DNA of 64,000 nt from Salinigranum salinum (lineage in GTDB: Archaea > Halobacteriota > Halobacteria > Halobacteriales > Haloferacaceae): positions 1,364,001 to 1,428,000 of the forward strand of contig NZ_VTOJ01000001.1 in NCBI RefSeq assembly GCF_009176545.1, read 5' to 3'. Below the pieces are notes generated by a model. That model made no database searches. It was not told where the DNA came from and saw nothing but the letters and a program-made list of their open reading frames with translations. Positions within the stretch are counted from its first letter, which is position 1. Every line of letters starts with the position of its first letter. Below are positions 25,262 through 33,535 of this stretch, piece after piece. The position numbers and the translations under genes were made by a program.

Positions 25262-26356
25262 ATGTTAGACAGTGGCTCACTCGTAGTGGACTCCGTGTCA
25301 CACTGCTTCAACCACACGCCAGAGAACCACAAGCACCCACACGCGCAGGTCTGGGACGACGAGACGTACGAACTCGGGGCGAAGCTCCTCCCCGACGGCT
25401 ACATCCCGAGCGAGGAGGTGTTCTACCGCGACCACCAGCCCGAAGAGCTCGCTCGGCTGCTCTTCCTCGAGAGCCAGATCGACTACTCGGTGTACCACTC
25501 GCTCCCGCTCGACGACTACTTCCACGACGGCTACGTCTCCCGCGAGAAGGGGTTCGAGTTCATGGAGCAAAACTCGAACAGGGTGTCGATGTACGTCGAC
25601 GTCAACCCGCTGGAGGACGACGCCGGCGACCAGATCGAGGAGTTCGCGGCGAAAGACGGTGTCGAGGGGATCAAGTTCTACCCGGCGCGCTACCAGAACG
25701 GGAACGACCTCTCGCTCCAGTTGACCGAAGACGCCGTCTGGCCACTCCTCGAGCGCGTCGCCGACTCCGAGGTCGACACGCTGGCGATCCACAAGTTCAT
25801 CCCGTTCGCGACGGCCCCCGTCCGGTACTTCCAGCCGGGCGACGTCGAGGACGCGGCCAACTCCTTCCCCGACATCAACTTCGAGATCATCCACGCCGGC
25901 TTCTCGTTCGTCGAGGAGACGGTGTTCGCGATGGCGAGCCACAAGAACGTCTACGCCAACCTCGAGAACACTGCGTGTATGGTCAACACCCGCCCGCGGA
26001 AGTTCGCGAAGGCACTGGGTGAAATGCTCTACTGGGCTGGCCCCGACCGCATCGTCTACGCCGGTGGGGCGACGGCGCTGCACCCCCAGCCACCCATCGA
26101 GGGCATCTGGAACTTCGAGATGCCCGAAGACCTCATCGAGGAGTACGACTACCCCGAAGTCACCCAGGAGATGAAAGAGAAGATCCTCGGCAAGAACGCG
26201 CTTCGCCTCCTCGACAAGGACCCCGAACAGATCAAGAAGGACATCGAGGGCGACAAGTGGGACCAGCTGAAGAGAGAGCGCGAGGAAAGCGGTGACTACC
26301 CGGCCGCGCCGTGGTCGACGTACGAGGCCGAGTCGGCGCTGGCTTCAGACGACTGA
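25262..26356 (+). CDS. Amidohydrolase family protein (ACMSD/gamma-resorcylate-decarboxylase-like)
   Basis: A 364-residue metal-dependent TIM barrel of the amidohydrolase-2 group, whose members decarboxylate or hydrolyse small acids. GVEGIKFYPARYQ, LAIHKFIPF, FEIIHAGFSFVEE and DRIVYAGGATAL follow the usual strand order. The common N-terminal HxH is not obvious (SVSHCFNH near residue 14 may substitute), so catalysis may differ from the named relatives. The start at 25262 is preferred over an ATG at 25226 because a TTTAATA TATA element (25229-25235) sits about 30 bases upstream and would lie inside the longer version. It is six bases ahead of the DUF59 gene. Confidence 0.82.
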   Translation: MLDSGSLVVDSVSHCFNHTPENHKHPHAQVWDDETYELGAKLLPDGYIPSEEVFYRDHQPEELARLLFLESQIDYSVYHSLPLDDYFHDGYVSREKGFEFMEQNSNRVSMYVDVNPLEDDAGDQIEEFAAKDGVEGIKFYPARYQNGNDLSLQLTEDAVWPLLERVADSEVDTLAIHKFIPFATAPVRYFQPGDVEDAANSFPDINFEIIHAGFSFVEETVFAMASHKNVYANLENTACMVNTRPRKFAKALGEMLYWAGPDRIVYAGGATALHPQPPIEGIWNFEMPEDLIEEYDYPEVTQEMKEKILGKNALRLLDKDPEQIKKDIEGDKWDQLKREREESGDYPAAPWSTYEAESALASDD

Positions 26357-26362
26357 TCACCC

Positions 26363-26806
26363 ATGTCCGCACACACAGACCCGTACGCGCGAACGGAACC
26401 GGCCACGCACGTCACGCCGGAGACGGAGTTCGACGACGAGCGCAAGACGAAGATCAAAGCGCAGTTGAGCGAGGTGCTCGACCCCTGTAGCTGTATGAGC
26501 GAGCACCCGATCGACATCGTCGACCTCGGGCTCGTGGAGTCCATCGGTGTCGATGGGCGTGACGTCGAGATCACGCTCCTCCTGACCTCACAGCGCTGTA
26601 CGTACTTCCTCGACATCAACGACGAGATCCGCGAACGCGTCGAATCCCTGGAGGAGATCGACAGCTGCGAGGTCCACCAGGACACGAGCGGGAAGATCTG
26701 GACGAACGACCGGATGTCTGCGGCGGAGCGCAAGGCCCGCCGCAAGCGCTTCCACGAGCGGATGGAGGCTGCGGGTATCACACCCTACGCGGAGCGCTCG
26801 GACTGA
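26363..26806 (+). CDS. DUF59/MIP18 family Fe-S cluster assembly protein
   Basis: A 147-residue protein with a central DUF59 domain (about residues 30-105: VLDPCSCMSEHPIDIVDLGL ... VEITLLLTSQRCTYFLDINDEI). PaaD and SufT relatives help insert iron-sulfur clusters into particular target enzymes. It has extra cysteines in DPCSCMSE, plus S-C in EIDSCEVH, and a basic helical tail (RKARRKRFHERME). It is six bases after the amidohydrolase gene and so probably cotranscribed. A dedicated maturation role for the nearby AOR enzyme, or for the amidohydrolase itself, is plausible but unproven. Confidence 0.82.
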   Translation: MSAHTDPYARTEPATHVTPETEFDDERKTKIKAQLSEVLDPCSCMSEHPIDIVDLGLVESIGVDGRDVEITLLLTSQRCTYFLDINDEIRERVESLEEIDSCEVHQDTSGKIWTNDRMSAAERKARRKRFHERMEAAGITPYAERSD

Positions 26807-26923
26807 CTGCTGGACGCCACACCACGGAACTGCCGCCCTCCCGTTCTTCGGCACCACCGCCGTCGCCTCGCGACGAGTGAAGACGGTCGACTTCGATCGC
26901 CCGGAGGTGTCCGAGAGGGCCCG

Positions 26924-28918
26924 TCAGGATGCGTCTCGGAGTTCGTCGAGCGCGGCGGGGTTCTCGATACTGCTCATGTCTCCCAGTTCGTCGCCCTGGT
27001 AGATCGACGAGATGGCCCGCCGGATGACCTTCCCCGACTGCGTCTTGGGGAACTCCGAGACGAAGAGGATCTCACGCGGGCGGAACGGCTTGCCGTGTTC
27101 CTCGCCCACCAGCGCCGACAGTTCGGCTCGCAACTCGTCGCTTCCCTCGTCGCCGTCTTCGAGCACCACGTACGCGACCACTGCGGTCCCCGTCGTGTCG
27201 TCGGGCACGCCGACCGCGGCGGCCTGGTTCACCGCGTCGTGTTCGGTCAGCACTCCTTCGATCTCCGCCGGCCCGACCTTCCGCCCGGCGACGTTCAGCG
27301 CGTCGTCGGCTCTCCCGTGAAGGAACCAGAAGCCGTCCTCGTCCTTCTGCGCCCAGTCGCCGTGGTCCCACAGATCGGGCCAGGTCGACCAGTACTCGTC
27401 GAGGTAGCGCTCGTCGCCCTCCCACAGCGATTTCGTGGTCGAGGGACACGAGTCGCGGGCGACGAGGAACCCGCGTTCGTGGGTGTCGGCGATCGACTCA
27501 CCCGCCTCGTTCACGATGTCGATATCCATGCCCAGCCCCGGCCCGCCGAGCGAGGTGGGTTTGAGCGGTTCGGTGGGCATCGGCATGAGGAAACAGCCGC
27601 AGATCTCGGTCCCCCCGGAGATGTTGATGATCGGGGCCTCGCCCCCGCCAACGTGCTCGTAGAACCACTGCCACGACTCGGGGTCCCACGGTTCGCCGGT
27701 CGATCCCAGCAGGCGAATCGACGACAGATCGTGCTCGTCGACCCACTCGTCGCCGTGTTTCCTGAGCGCTCTGATCGCCGTGGGAGAGATACCGAACGTC
27801 GAGAGCGAGTGGCGGTCGATCATCTCCCAGAACCGGTCGGGCTCGGGGTGGTCGGGCGCGCCCTCGTACATGAAGACGGTGCCGCCGAAGGTGTGATTTC
27901 CAATCAACGTCCACGGGCCCATCATCCAGCCGATGTCCGACACCCAGAAGAACCGGTCGGAGGGGTTGTGATCGAAGCCGAAGTAGATCTCTTTGGCACA
28001 CTGCATCTGAACTCCGGCGTGGGTGTGGACGATGCCCTTGGGTTTGCCCGTCGTGCCCGACGAGTACAGCAGCATCGACTCCTGATCCGAGGGAAGCGAT
28101 TTGGTGTCGTAGTCGTCGTTCTGGGTTTCGACGGCGTCGGTCCACCACTCGTCACGGTCGTCGTCCCAGGGGATGTCCGCCTCGTCGCCGAGACGGTCGT
28201 AGACGACCGTGTGTTCGACGTGGCCCGCCTCCTCGATGGCCTCGTCGGCCGATTCCTTCAGCGTGATCGGGGAGCCACGGCGGTAGAAGCCATCACCCGT
28301 GAAGAGGACCGAACACTCCGAATCCTCGATTCGCGTCGCGGTGGCGTCGACGCCGAATCCCGAGAAGATCGGAACCGCAATCGCGCCGACTTTGAAACAG
28401 CCGTACAGAATGGAGACGACCTCGGGGACCATCGGCATGTACAGCCCGACGGTGTCACCGGTGTCGACGCCCGTCGATTCGAGGTAGTTGGCGACCTTGT
28501 TGGACTGGCGAGCCAGTTCGTGGTACGTTATCTCTCTGATATCACCGGGTTCGCCCTCCCAGAGACACGCGACTTTGTTCCTGGTGTCGCTGTCGACTGC
28601 GGCGTGACGGTCGACGACGTTGTGCGCGAGGTTGAGTTCGCCGCCGGGGTACCACTCGGAGAACTGCGGACCGTCGGCGTCGTCTCTGACGCGGTCGTAC
28701 GCCTCGTAGAAGTCGATGCCCAGGTAGTCGGGCATGGTGTCCCAGAACCACTCGACGCCGCTCTCGTCGACACCCGCGAGATCTGTCGTGGTGCGTTCGA
28801 CGAGTTCGTCGTAGTCGTCGATGCCGTACGTCTGCATGAACTCGTAGACGTTGGTCGACTCGACGAACTCCCGGGTCGGTTCGTGGACGATCCGCTCTTG
28901 CTGTGGCTGACTCGACAT
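26924..28918 (-). CDS. AMP-forming acyl-CoA (acetyl-CoA-type) synthetase
   Basis: A 664-residue ANL-superfamily ligase that activates a carboxylic acid with ATP and CoA. Core motifs are LLYSSGTTGKPKGI (phosphate loop), NISGGTEICG, the hinge GRADDALNVAGRKVGPAEIEG, and the C-terminal SGKVIRRAI with the catalytic Lys. The length and N-terminal ACAS-type region (about residues 20-110) resemble acetyl-CoA synthetase, but sequence such as GWMMGPWTLIG and TGEPWDPES suggests a related short-chain acid CoA ligase. The ATG at 28918 (MSSQPQQERI) is chosen. It could supply the CoA ester of the acid made by the AOR protein. Confidence 0.9.
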   Translation of the reverse strand: MSSQPQQERIVHEPTREFVESTNVYEFMQTYGIDDYDELVERTTTDLAGVDESGVEWFWDTMPDYLGIDFYEAYDRVRDDADGPQFSEWYPGGELNLAHNVVDRHAAVDSDTRNKVACLWEGEPGDIREITYHELARQSNKVANYLESTGVDTGDTVGLYMPMVPEVVSILYGCFKVGAIAVPIFSGFGVDATATRIEDSECSVLFTGDGFYRRGSPITLKESADEAIEEAGHVEHTVVYDRLGDEADIPWDDDRDEWWTDAVETQNDDYDTKSLPSDQESMLLYSSGTTGKPKGIVHTHAGVQMQCAKEIYFGFDHNPSDRFFWVSDIGWMMGPWTLIGNHTFGGTVFMYEGAPDHPEPDRFWEMIDRHSLSTFGISPTAIRALRKHGDEWVDEHDLSSIRLLGSTGEPWDPESWQWFYEHVGGGEAPIINISGGTEICGCFLMPMPTEPLKPTSLGGPGLGMDIDIVNEAGESIADTHERGFLVARDSCPSTTKSLWEGDERYLDEYWSTWPDLWDHGDWAQKDEDGFWFLHGRADDALNVAGRKVGPAEIEGVLTEHDAVNQAAAVGVPDDTTGTAVVAYVVLEDGDEGSDELRAELSALVGEEHGKPFRPREILFVSEFPKTQSGKVIRRAISSIYQGDELGDMSSIENPAALDELRDAS

Positions 28919-28976
28919 GGGCGTGCGGCGAGATGACGCGCCACTCACTAAGAGATACCGAAAGGCCCCGTCGCGA

Positions 28977-29498
28977 TCACTCGAACCGGCCCGTCTCCTT
29001 GTACTCGCGGGAGAGGTCGACGTAGTGTTCGTGGACGCGCGCGATCTCGTCGCGCTGGCCGTCGGTGAGCGGTTTCGTCTGTGCCGGTGCACCGTACGCG
29101 AGGTGTCCCTCCGGGACCGTCTGCTCCTGGAGGACGACCGCACCGGCGGCGACGATGCTCCCGGACTCGACCGTCGCGTCGCGGAGCACACAGCTGTTCA
29201 TGCCGACCAGCGAGAAGTCCTCGACGGTGGCGTAGTCGACGACGACGCCGTGGCCGACGGTCACGCGGTCGCCGAGGTCGGCCCCGTGGAGCATCGAGAA
29301 CTCCTGCACGTTGGTCTCGTCGCCGACCGTCACGGTGTCGCCGTCCCCCCGAAGGCACGTGAAGGGCCAGAGGCTCGCCCGCTCGCCGACGGTGACGTCG
29401 CCGACGAGGTACGCCATCCGCGAGACGAACGCCGAGTCGGCGACGACGGGCGTGTGTCCGAACAGCGATTCGCGCAGTGAGTCTTCGGCACCGGACAT
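28977..29498 (-). CDS. Gamma-carbonic anhydrase family (left-handed beta-helix) protein
   Basis: A 173-residue hexapeptide-repeat protein. After an N-terminal helix it shows repeated turns such as AYLVGDVTVGERASLWPF, TNVQEFSMLHGADLGDRVTVGHGVVVDYATVEDFSLVG and a closing C-terminal helix, the layout of YrdA/PaaY/Cam-like proteins. Two of the usual zinc histidines are visible (HGAD and GHGV). The expected third, normally HG or HSC two turns later, reads VDYATV, so zinc binding may be incomplete. Paralogues in degradation operons act as thioesterases or carbonic anhydrases. It lies 58 bases upstream of the acyl-CoA synthetase gene in the same direction. Confidence 0.85.
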   Translation of the reverse strand: MSGAEDSLRESLFGHTPVVADSAFVSRMAYLVGDVTVGERASLWPFTCLRGDGDTVTVGDETNVQEFSMLHGADLGDRVTVGHGVVVDYATVEDFSLVGMNSCVLRDATVESGSIVAAGAVVLQEQTVPEGHLAYGAPAQTKPLTDGQRDEIARVHEHYVDLSREYKETGRFE

Positions 29499-29659
29499 AC
29501 ACCCACTGCCCGCTCGAGCGCGATAAAACTACGCCGGTAACGGTCACTTCCCGGCACGGGATCGCAGGGTCCGTCCGGATCCCGCCTCGGCCCGATCCAG
29601 GCACGGCCCGCCGGGTCGTGGTCCGATGATTTATCTACTCTCTCATCGAAGGTCTCCAC

Positions 29660-30073
29660 GTGTACCGAGTACTCCTCGCGGTCAGTGACGATGTCGAACA
29701 GGCAGCCGACCAGGCCGAGTTCGTCACCTCGATGCCCGGCGGGTCGGATATCGAGGTCACGGTGACACACGCCTACGACGACACCGATCGTCGCGACTCG
29801 CGAGGACGGTCGCTCCCGCCGGAGGAGAGCGAGTCCGTTCAGGTCGCCCGGTCACGTCTGGCGGAGGCGGGGATCGCTGTCGAGACCCGGGAGACGTACC
29901 TCCCCGTCGCCGAGGGGATCGTCGACCTCGCGGCGGACGTCGACGCGGACCTCGTCGTGATCGGTGGGCGCCGACGGAGCCCCGTCGGAAAGGCGATGTT
30001 CGGGAGCGTCACGCAGTCGGTAGTCCTCGACTCGCCGGTCTCCGTCGCCGTCGTCGGCGTCGACGGCGAGTGA
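29660..30073 (+). CDS. Universal stress protein (UspA family)
   Basis: A 137-residue USP starting at a GTG (MYRVLLAVSDDVEQAADQAEFV). The motif GGRRRSPVGKAMFGSVTQSVVLDSPVSVAVV keeps the G-x-G-S spacing of the ATP-binding type, although the first Gly context is unusual. It is divergent from the beta-helix gene and lies at the edge of the putative catabolic locus. It shares little sequence with the USP at 22.1 kb. Confidence 0.85.
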   Translation: MYRVLLAVSDDVEQAADQAEFVTSMPGGSDIEVTVTHAYDDTDRRDSRGRSLPPEESESVQVARSRLAEAGIAVETRETYLPVAEGIVDLAADVDADLVVIGGRRRSPVGKAMFGSVTQSVVLDSPVSVAVVGVDGE

Positions 30074-30730
30074 TCTCCCACGACCACGCACGCCGCCGTC
30101 GGCGAACCGGCACGGTGCCGTGGTCGGAGTGAAGAACGTGTCGGACTGACGGCCGCGGTGTGGGCGCGTCGTGGTGGCACGGGGGACACGGTCAGTACAC
30201 CGCGGGCGTCGGCGGACGAGTGGGCAGTCTGGCTACCCCTGCGGATCGACAGCGCCTTCGCCCGACACTCGTCGTCTTCAGACCGCACTGAAGACGTCCC
30301 GAGATGGACGCCAGTGCGTATTAGTCGTTTCCCCTCGCACAATGAGAGATCTATTTAATTGGACAATTTGGTTGCGTATTTTCGCTCCTTCGGCGCTCCG
30401 GCGGCGCTGCTGCTCCGCTCGACGGCGTGGTGTGCGATCGGGTCGGAGCTCGCGTCCCCGTCGCACGGATCGAGTCTCGTCCCTTCAGGCAGGCGCCGGC
30501 GATTCGACGACGAGGGATCTCTGCTCTCACCCCCTGCTCACTGAACCGGGAGACCACCGGACGGACGGGGTGGTTCCTCCCCGGTGGGACGACGAACGAC
30601 GCGCGAGACACGCCGGGGATAGACGGAGATAGAATACAACTAATTATATCGGAATACGATCCCATGGTCGACCGCCCGCGTCCGTCACCGGGCCTTCGGC
30701 CATCGAACCGCCCGGGCGACCCGTCCTCGA
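30074..30730. other. Non-coding or decayed gap of about 655 bp
   Basis: No intact gene is supported. Two AT-rich patches (about 30343-30380 and 30635-30665) break the otherwise GC-rich sequence. On the reverse strand a short readable stretch ends KERKYATKLSN and a TAA just inside the first AT-rich patch, which looks like the tail of a lost gene. The left part could hold the end of the USP transcript and the right part the end of the Rieske transcript. Confidence 0.4.
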
Positions 30731-31147
30731 TCAGGTCCCCGTGAAGTCGATGCGACTGCCCGACGACTGTGCCGTCTCTCCGGAGGGACCGAGCCGTTCG
30801 AAGGTGTACTCGTCGTCGGTCAGGAACACCTCTCCGTCCCTCACCGTGATCTCGACCGTATCGAGATACGAGCCCTCGCAGGGGCCGAAGTTGCAGTAGC
30901 CCGAGTCGCACTCGAACGTGGCAGCGTGTTTCTGACAGACGATCTCGTCGTTTCGTACCAGTGCACCGGACCCCTTGTCGAGCCGAACGTCAGTCCAGTG
31001 TTGACAGTAGTTTTTGTACGCACTCACCCCGTCGTCGAACCGGACGAGGATGACCTCCGCGAGGCCGTCGCCGTCACGCACGGTGAACAGGAGCGTCCCG
31101 TCGGACGGCACTTCGTCGAGCGACGCGACGTGCCGGTCGTCGTCCAT
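30731..31147 (-). CDS. Rieske [2Fe-2S] domain protein
   Basis: A 138-residue single-domain Rieske ferredoxin-like protein. Ligands C48-x-H50 (YCQHW) and C71-x2-H74 (CQKHA) are intact, and FECDSGYCNFGPCEGSYL follows where the usual Rieske loop lies, adding two extra cysteines. It has no membrane anchor. Such proteins shuttle electrons to oxygenases or serve as small redox partners; no oxygenase gene is adjacent. It lies 24 bases after the THI5-like gene in the same direction, so they may be cotranscribed. Confidence 0.87.
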   Translation of the reverse strand: MDDDRHVASLDEVPSDGTLLFTVRDGDGLAEVILVRFDDGVSAYKNYCQHWTDVRLDKGSGALVRNDEIVCQKHAATFECDSGYCNFGPCEGSYLDTVEITVRDGEVFLTDDEYTFERLGPSGETAQSSGSRIDFTGT

Positions 31148-31171
31148 ACCTCCGGTTGGGACGGCGCGTAA

Positions 31172-32122
31172 TCAACCGTTACGATCCGTTCCGCCGAGTA
31201 GCGTGTTCGTGTACAGCGCCCCGACATCGATCTCGCCGGCCGACATGTAGTCGCCGTCGATCGTCTGTAAGATCTCCTCGTCCGCGAGCCACGCGACGAA
31301 CTCCGCCCACCGCTCGTGACGCATCCTGCCCCACTCACCTCCCGAGAGATACGCCGGTGCGATCCGCCGCTGGCTCTCCACGAGGAACGACTCGTCGTCG
31401 AGCCCCGGGCCGTCGGCGGTCTCCGCGAGCAGTCGTGCGGCCTCCTCCGGGTCGGCGGCGGCGAACTCGTAGCCACGCCGCGTCGCGTCGAGAAACCGCG
31501 CCAGCAACTCGGGTTCGTCGTCGATCGTCGTCGGGTGGGCGAGCAGCACCGGAGTGTAGCCGTAGGGAACGCCGTACTCGTCGAGGGAGAACGCGTTCAG
31601 ATCGATCCCATCTCGTTCAGCCTGGACGCCCTCCCACGGCACGAACACCCACGTCGCGTCCGCCGTGCCGTCGAGCAGCGTGTTCGGGATTCCGAGCTTC
31701 GGCGGGGTGACGATCTCGACGTCGCCTTCCCCGCCGTCGTTGCGGACGAGCTGCCGAACGATGTGATCCTCGAACCGTGCGCCGTACGATGCGTACGTCT
31801 TCGTGTCCAATTTTTTCGGTCGGTCGATCCCGCTCGACGCGAGCGTGACGATCGCGCTGGTGTCGCACTGGCAGACCGCGGCGATCGCGGTCAGCGACGG
31901 GTAGTCGGGGTGGGTGTGGTAGCTGATCGCGCTCTCCGACGGGGCGATGGCGACCGTCGCCTCCCCGGTGGCGACGCGCTTGGCCGGCGTCGTCTCGTAG
32001 TCGTCTTCGGCCGGCGAGTGGATCGAGAGGTCCACGTCGACGTCGTCGTAGTACCCTTTCGCCCGGGCGACGTAGATCCCCGTGTGGTTCGTGTTCGGTG
32101 TCCAGTCGAGCGCGAGTTTCAT
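31172..32122 (-). CDS. NMT1/THI5-like protein without signal peptide
   Basis: A 316-residue type II periplasmic-binding fold starting MKLALDWTPNTNHTGIYVARAKGYYDD, the standard opening of THI5/NMT1 and SsuA/ThiY-like proteins. It has no signal peptide or lipobox, and no ABC permease or ATPase gene is next to it, so it may be cytoplasmic. Yeast THI5 makes the thiamine pyrimidine from its own His and PLP, with a CCCFC segment. Here the corresponding region reads IAAVCQCDTSAIVTL and I do not find a matching Lys-His pair, so a binding or sensing role is as likely as synthesis. It precedes the Rieske gene. Confidence 0.75.
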   Translation of the reverse strand: MKLALDWTPNTNHTGIYVARAKGYYDDVDVDLSIHSPAEDDYETTPAKRVATGEATVAIAPSESAISYHTHPDYPSLTAIAAVCQCDTSAIVTLASSGIDRPKKLDTKTYASYGARFEDHIVRQLVRNDGGEGDVEIVTPPKLGIPNTLLDGTADATWVFVPWEGVQAERDGIDLNAFSLDEYGVPYGYTPVLLAHPTTIDDEPELLARFLDATRRGYEFAAADPEEAARLLAETADGPGLDDESFLVESQRRIAPAYLSGGEWGRMRHERWAEFVAWLADEEILQTIDGDYMSAGEIDVGALYTNTLLGGTDRNG

Positions 32123-32315
32123 CGATGGTAGGACCGAGTGGTCGCCCGACGAACGTCAAAATACTGGCCGTTCGCCGACGCTCGTGTCCACCGGTCGTTC
32201 GGCTCACGTGTCCTCACTTCCCGGATGCCCACCTCCCGCGCGAGCCGAACGCGGATCGCGCCCTGTGTCGGGCCTCTTCGGTGTGATGGACGGCCTCCGG
32301 AGATCCGGTCCGGCC

Positions 32316-33329
32316 TCACCTGCTGTCGCTGACGTCCCACGGGCTGTCGACGCCACCGGCCGTCTCTCCGTCGGCGTCGTCCGCGTCGACACCGTCCGTT
32401 TTCGACCGGTAGTGCCCCTGTTCGACCCGCTCGTCGAACAGCCGCGACAGGAGGGTCGTGACCGGCCCGCCACCGCAGTCGATCCCGTCGACGGTCGCGA
32501 CGGGTCGCAGCTCCCACGTCGTGTTCGTCAGGAACACCTCGGCGGCACCACGGACGTCGTCGGGGGTGAACTGCCCCTCGCGCACGGGGATTCCCTCGGC
32601 GCGGGCGAGTTCGATGACGACGTCGCGGGTGACGCCGGGGAGCACCGGTCCGTCGAGCGACGGCGTACAGAGCGCCTCGTCGGAGACGAAGAAGACGTTG
32701 CTCGTCGCTCCCTCGGCGACGTTCCCCTCCGAATCGAGCATCAGCGCCTCGTCGGTCCCCGTCACCCGGAGTTCGAGCCGAGCCAGGATCCCGTTGAGGT
32801 AGTTGTGCGTCTTCGCCCGTGCCGGGATCGCGCGGTCGGGCACGCGGCGGGTCTTCACCGTCTGGACCGTCGCCGGACCGTTCCAGACCGGGTCGCTCCC
32901 GCGGCCCCCGCGCGGGAGCTCTTTGACCAGGACGACGACCGTCGGATCCACCTCGGGCGCGGGCGTGAGTTTGCCGGGCTGGACACCCCGTGTGACGGAG
33001 AGACGGACGTACGCCTCGGTGAGCTCGTTGGCGGCGAGCGTCTCCCGGACGCGCTCGTGGAGGGTCTCGTCGGAGAGGCCGTGGTCGAGCTGGAGGGCCT
33101 CACAGGTCCCGGCGAGGCGCTCGGCGTGTGCCTCCCACTCGAACACCTCGCCGCCGTACGCCCGTAGCGTCTCGAACGCCGCGTCGCCGTACATGAACCC
33201 TCTGTCACGGACTGACACGGTCGCCTCGCTCGCGGGATGGAGCTCCCCGTCGACGTGGTAGACGAACTCGTCCGTCGGCGCCTGGCCGTCTCCGCCCTCT
33301 CCCGCGTCGGTCGCGTCGCCCCGTGTCAT
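32316..33329 (-). CDS. Class IV aminotransferase (IlvE/PabC-like)
   Basis: A 337-residue fold-type IV PLP enzyme. VSVRDRGFMYGDAAFETLRAY is the classic N-terminal block. The PLP Lys lies in RAKTHNYLNGILAR (about residue 180), EGATSNVFFV gives the cofactor Glu/Asn region, and LPGVTRDVVIELA follows. The group includes branched-chain aminotransferase and aminodeoxychorismate lyase; motif spacing does not separate them confidently. The start MTRGDATD at 33329 is the first ATG after a plausible gap. The acidic C-terminal tail (VDADDADGETAGG) is unusual in length. AroE is nearby but separated by the HHH gene. Confidence 0.85.
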   Translation of the reverse strand: MTRGDATDAGEGGDGQAPTDEFVYHVDGELHPASEATVSVRDRGFMYGDAAFETLRAYGGEVFEWEAHAERLAGTCEALQLDHGLSDETLHERVRETLAANELTEAYVRLSVTRGVQPGKLTPAPEVDPTVVVLVKELPRGGRGSDPVWNGPATVQTVKTRRVPDRAIPARAKTHNYLNGILARLELRVTGTDEALMLDSEGNVAEGATSNVFFVSDEALCTPSLDGPVLPGVTRDVVIELARAEGIPVREGQFTPDDVRGAAEVFLTNTTWELRPVATVDGIDCGGGPVTTLLSRLFDERVEQGHYRSKTDGVDADDADGETAGGVDSPWDVSDSR

Positions 33330-33535
33330 CGGGACGGATCGACGTTCGCCGGGATCATCGGCCTTCCGGCTCCGGTGCGTCCGTGGGCTCGTGGCGTGGC
33401 CTCGCGACGCGGCTCGTGTGCACGGAGTCGTCACTCGTCCCGTTCGTCACGCTCGTCTCGGATCGGTGTTGTCGGTGCGCCTCGTCGCGGACACCGTCTC
33501 CTCGATCGACCCGAGCACGCGTGGAAGCGGCGCGC

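Noticed and set aside
31172..32122. Ordinary ABC transporter binding protein
   Set aside because: No Tat/Sec signal, no lipobox and no adjacent permease or ATPase, so the default label would mislead.
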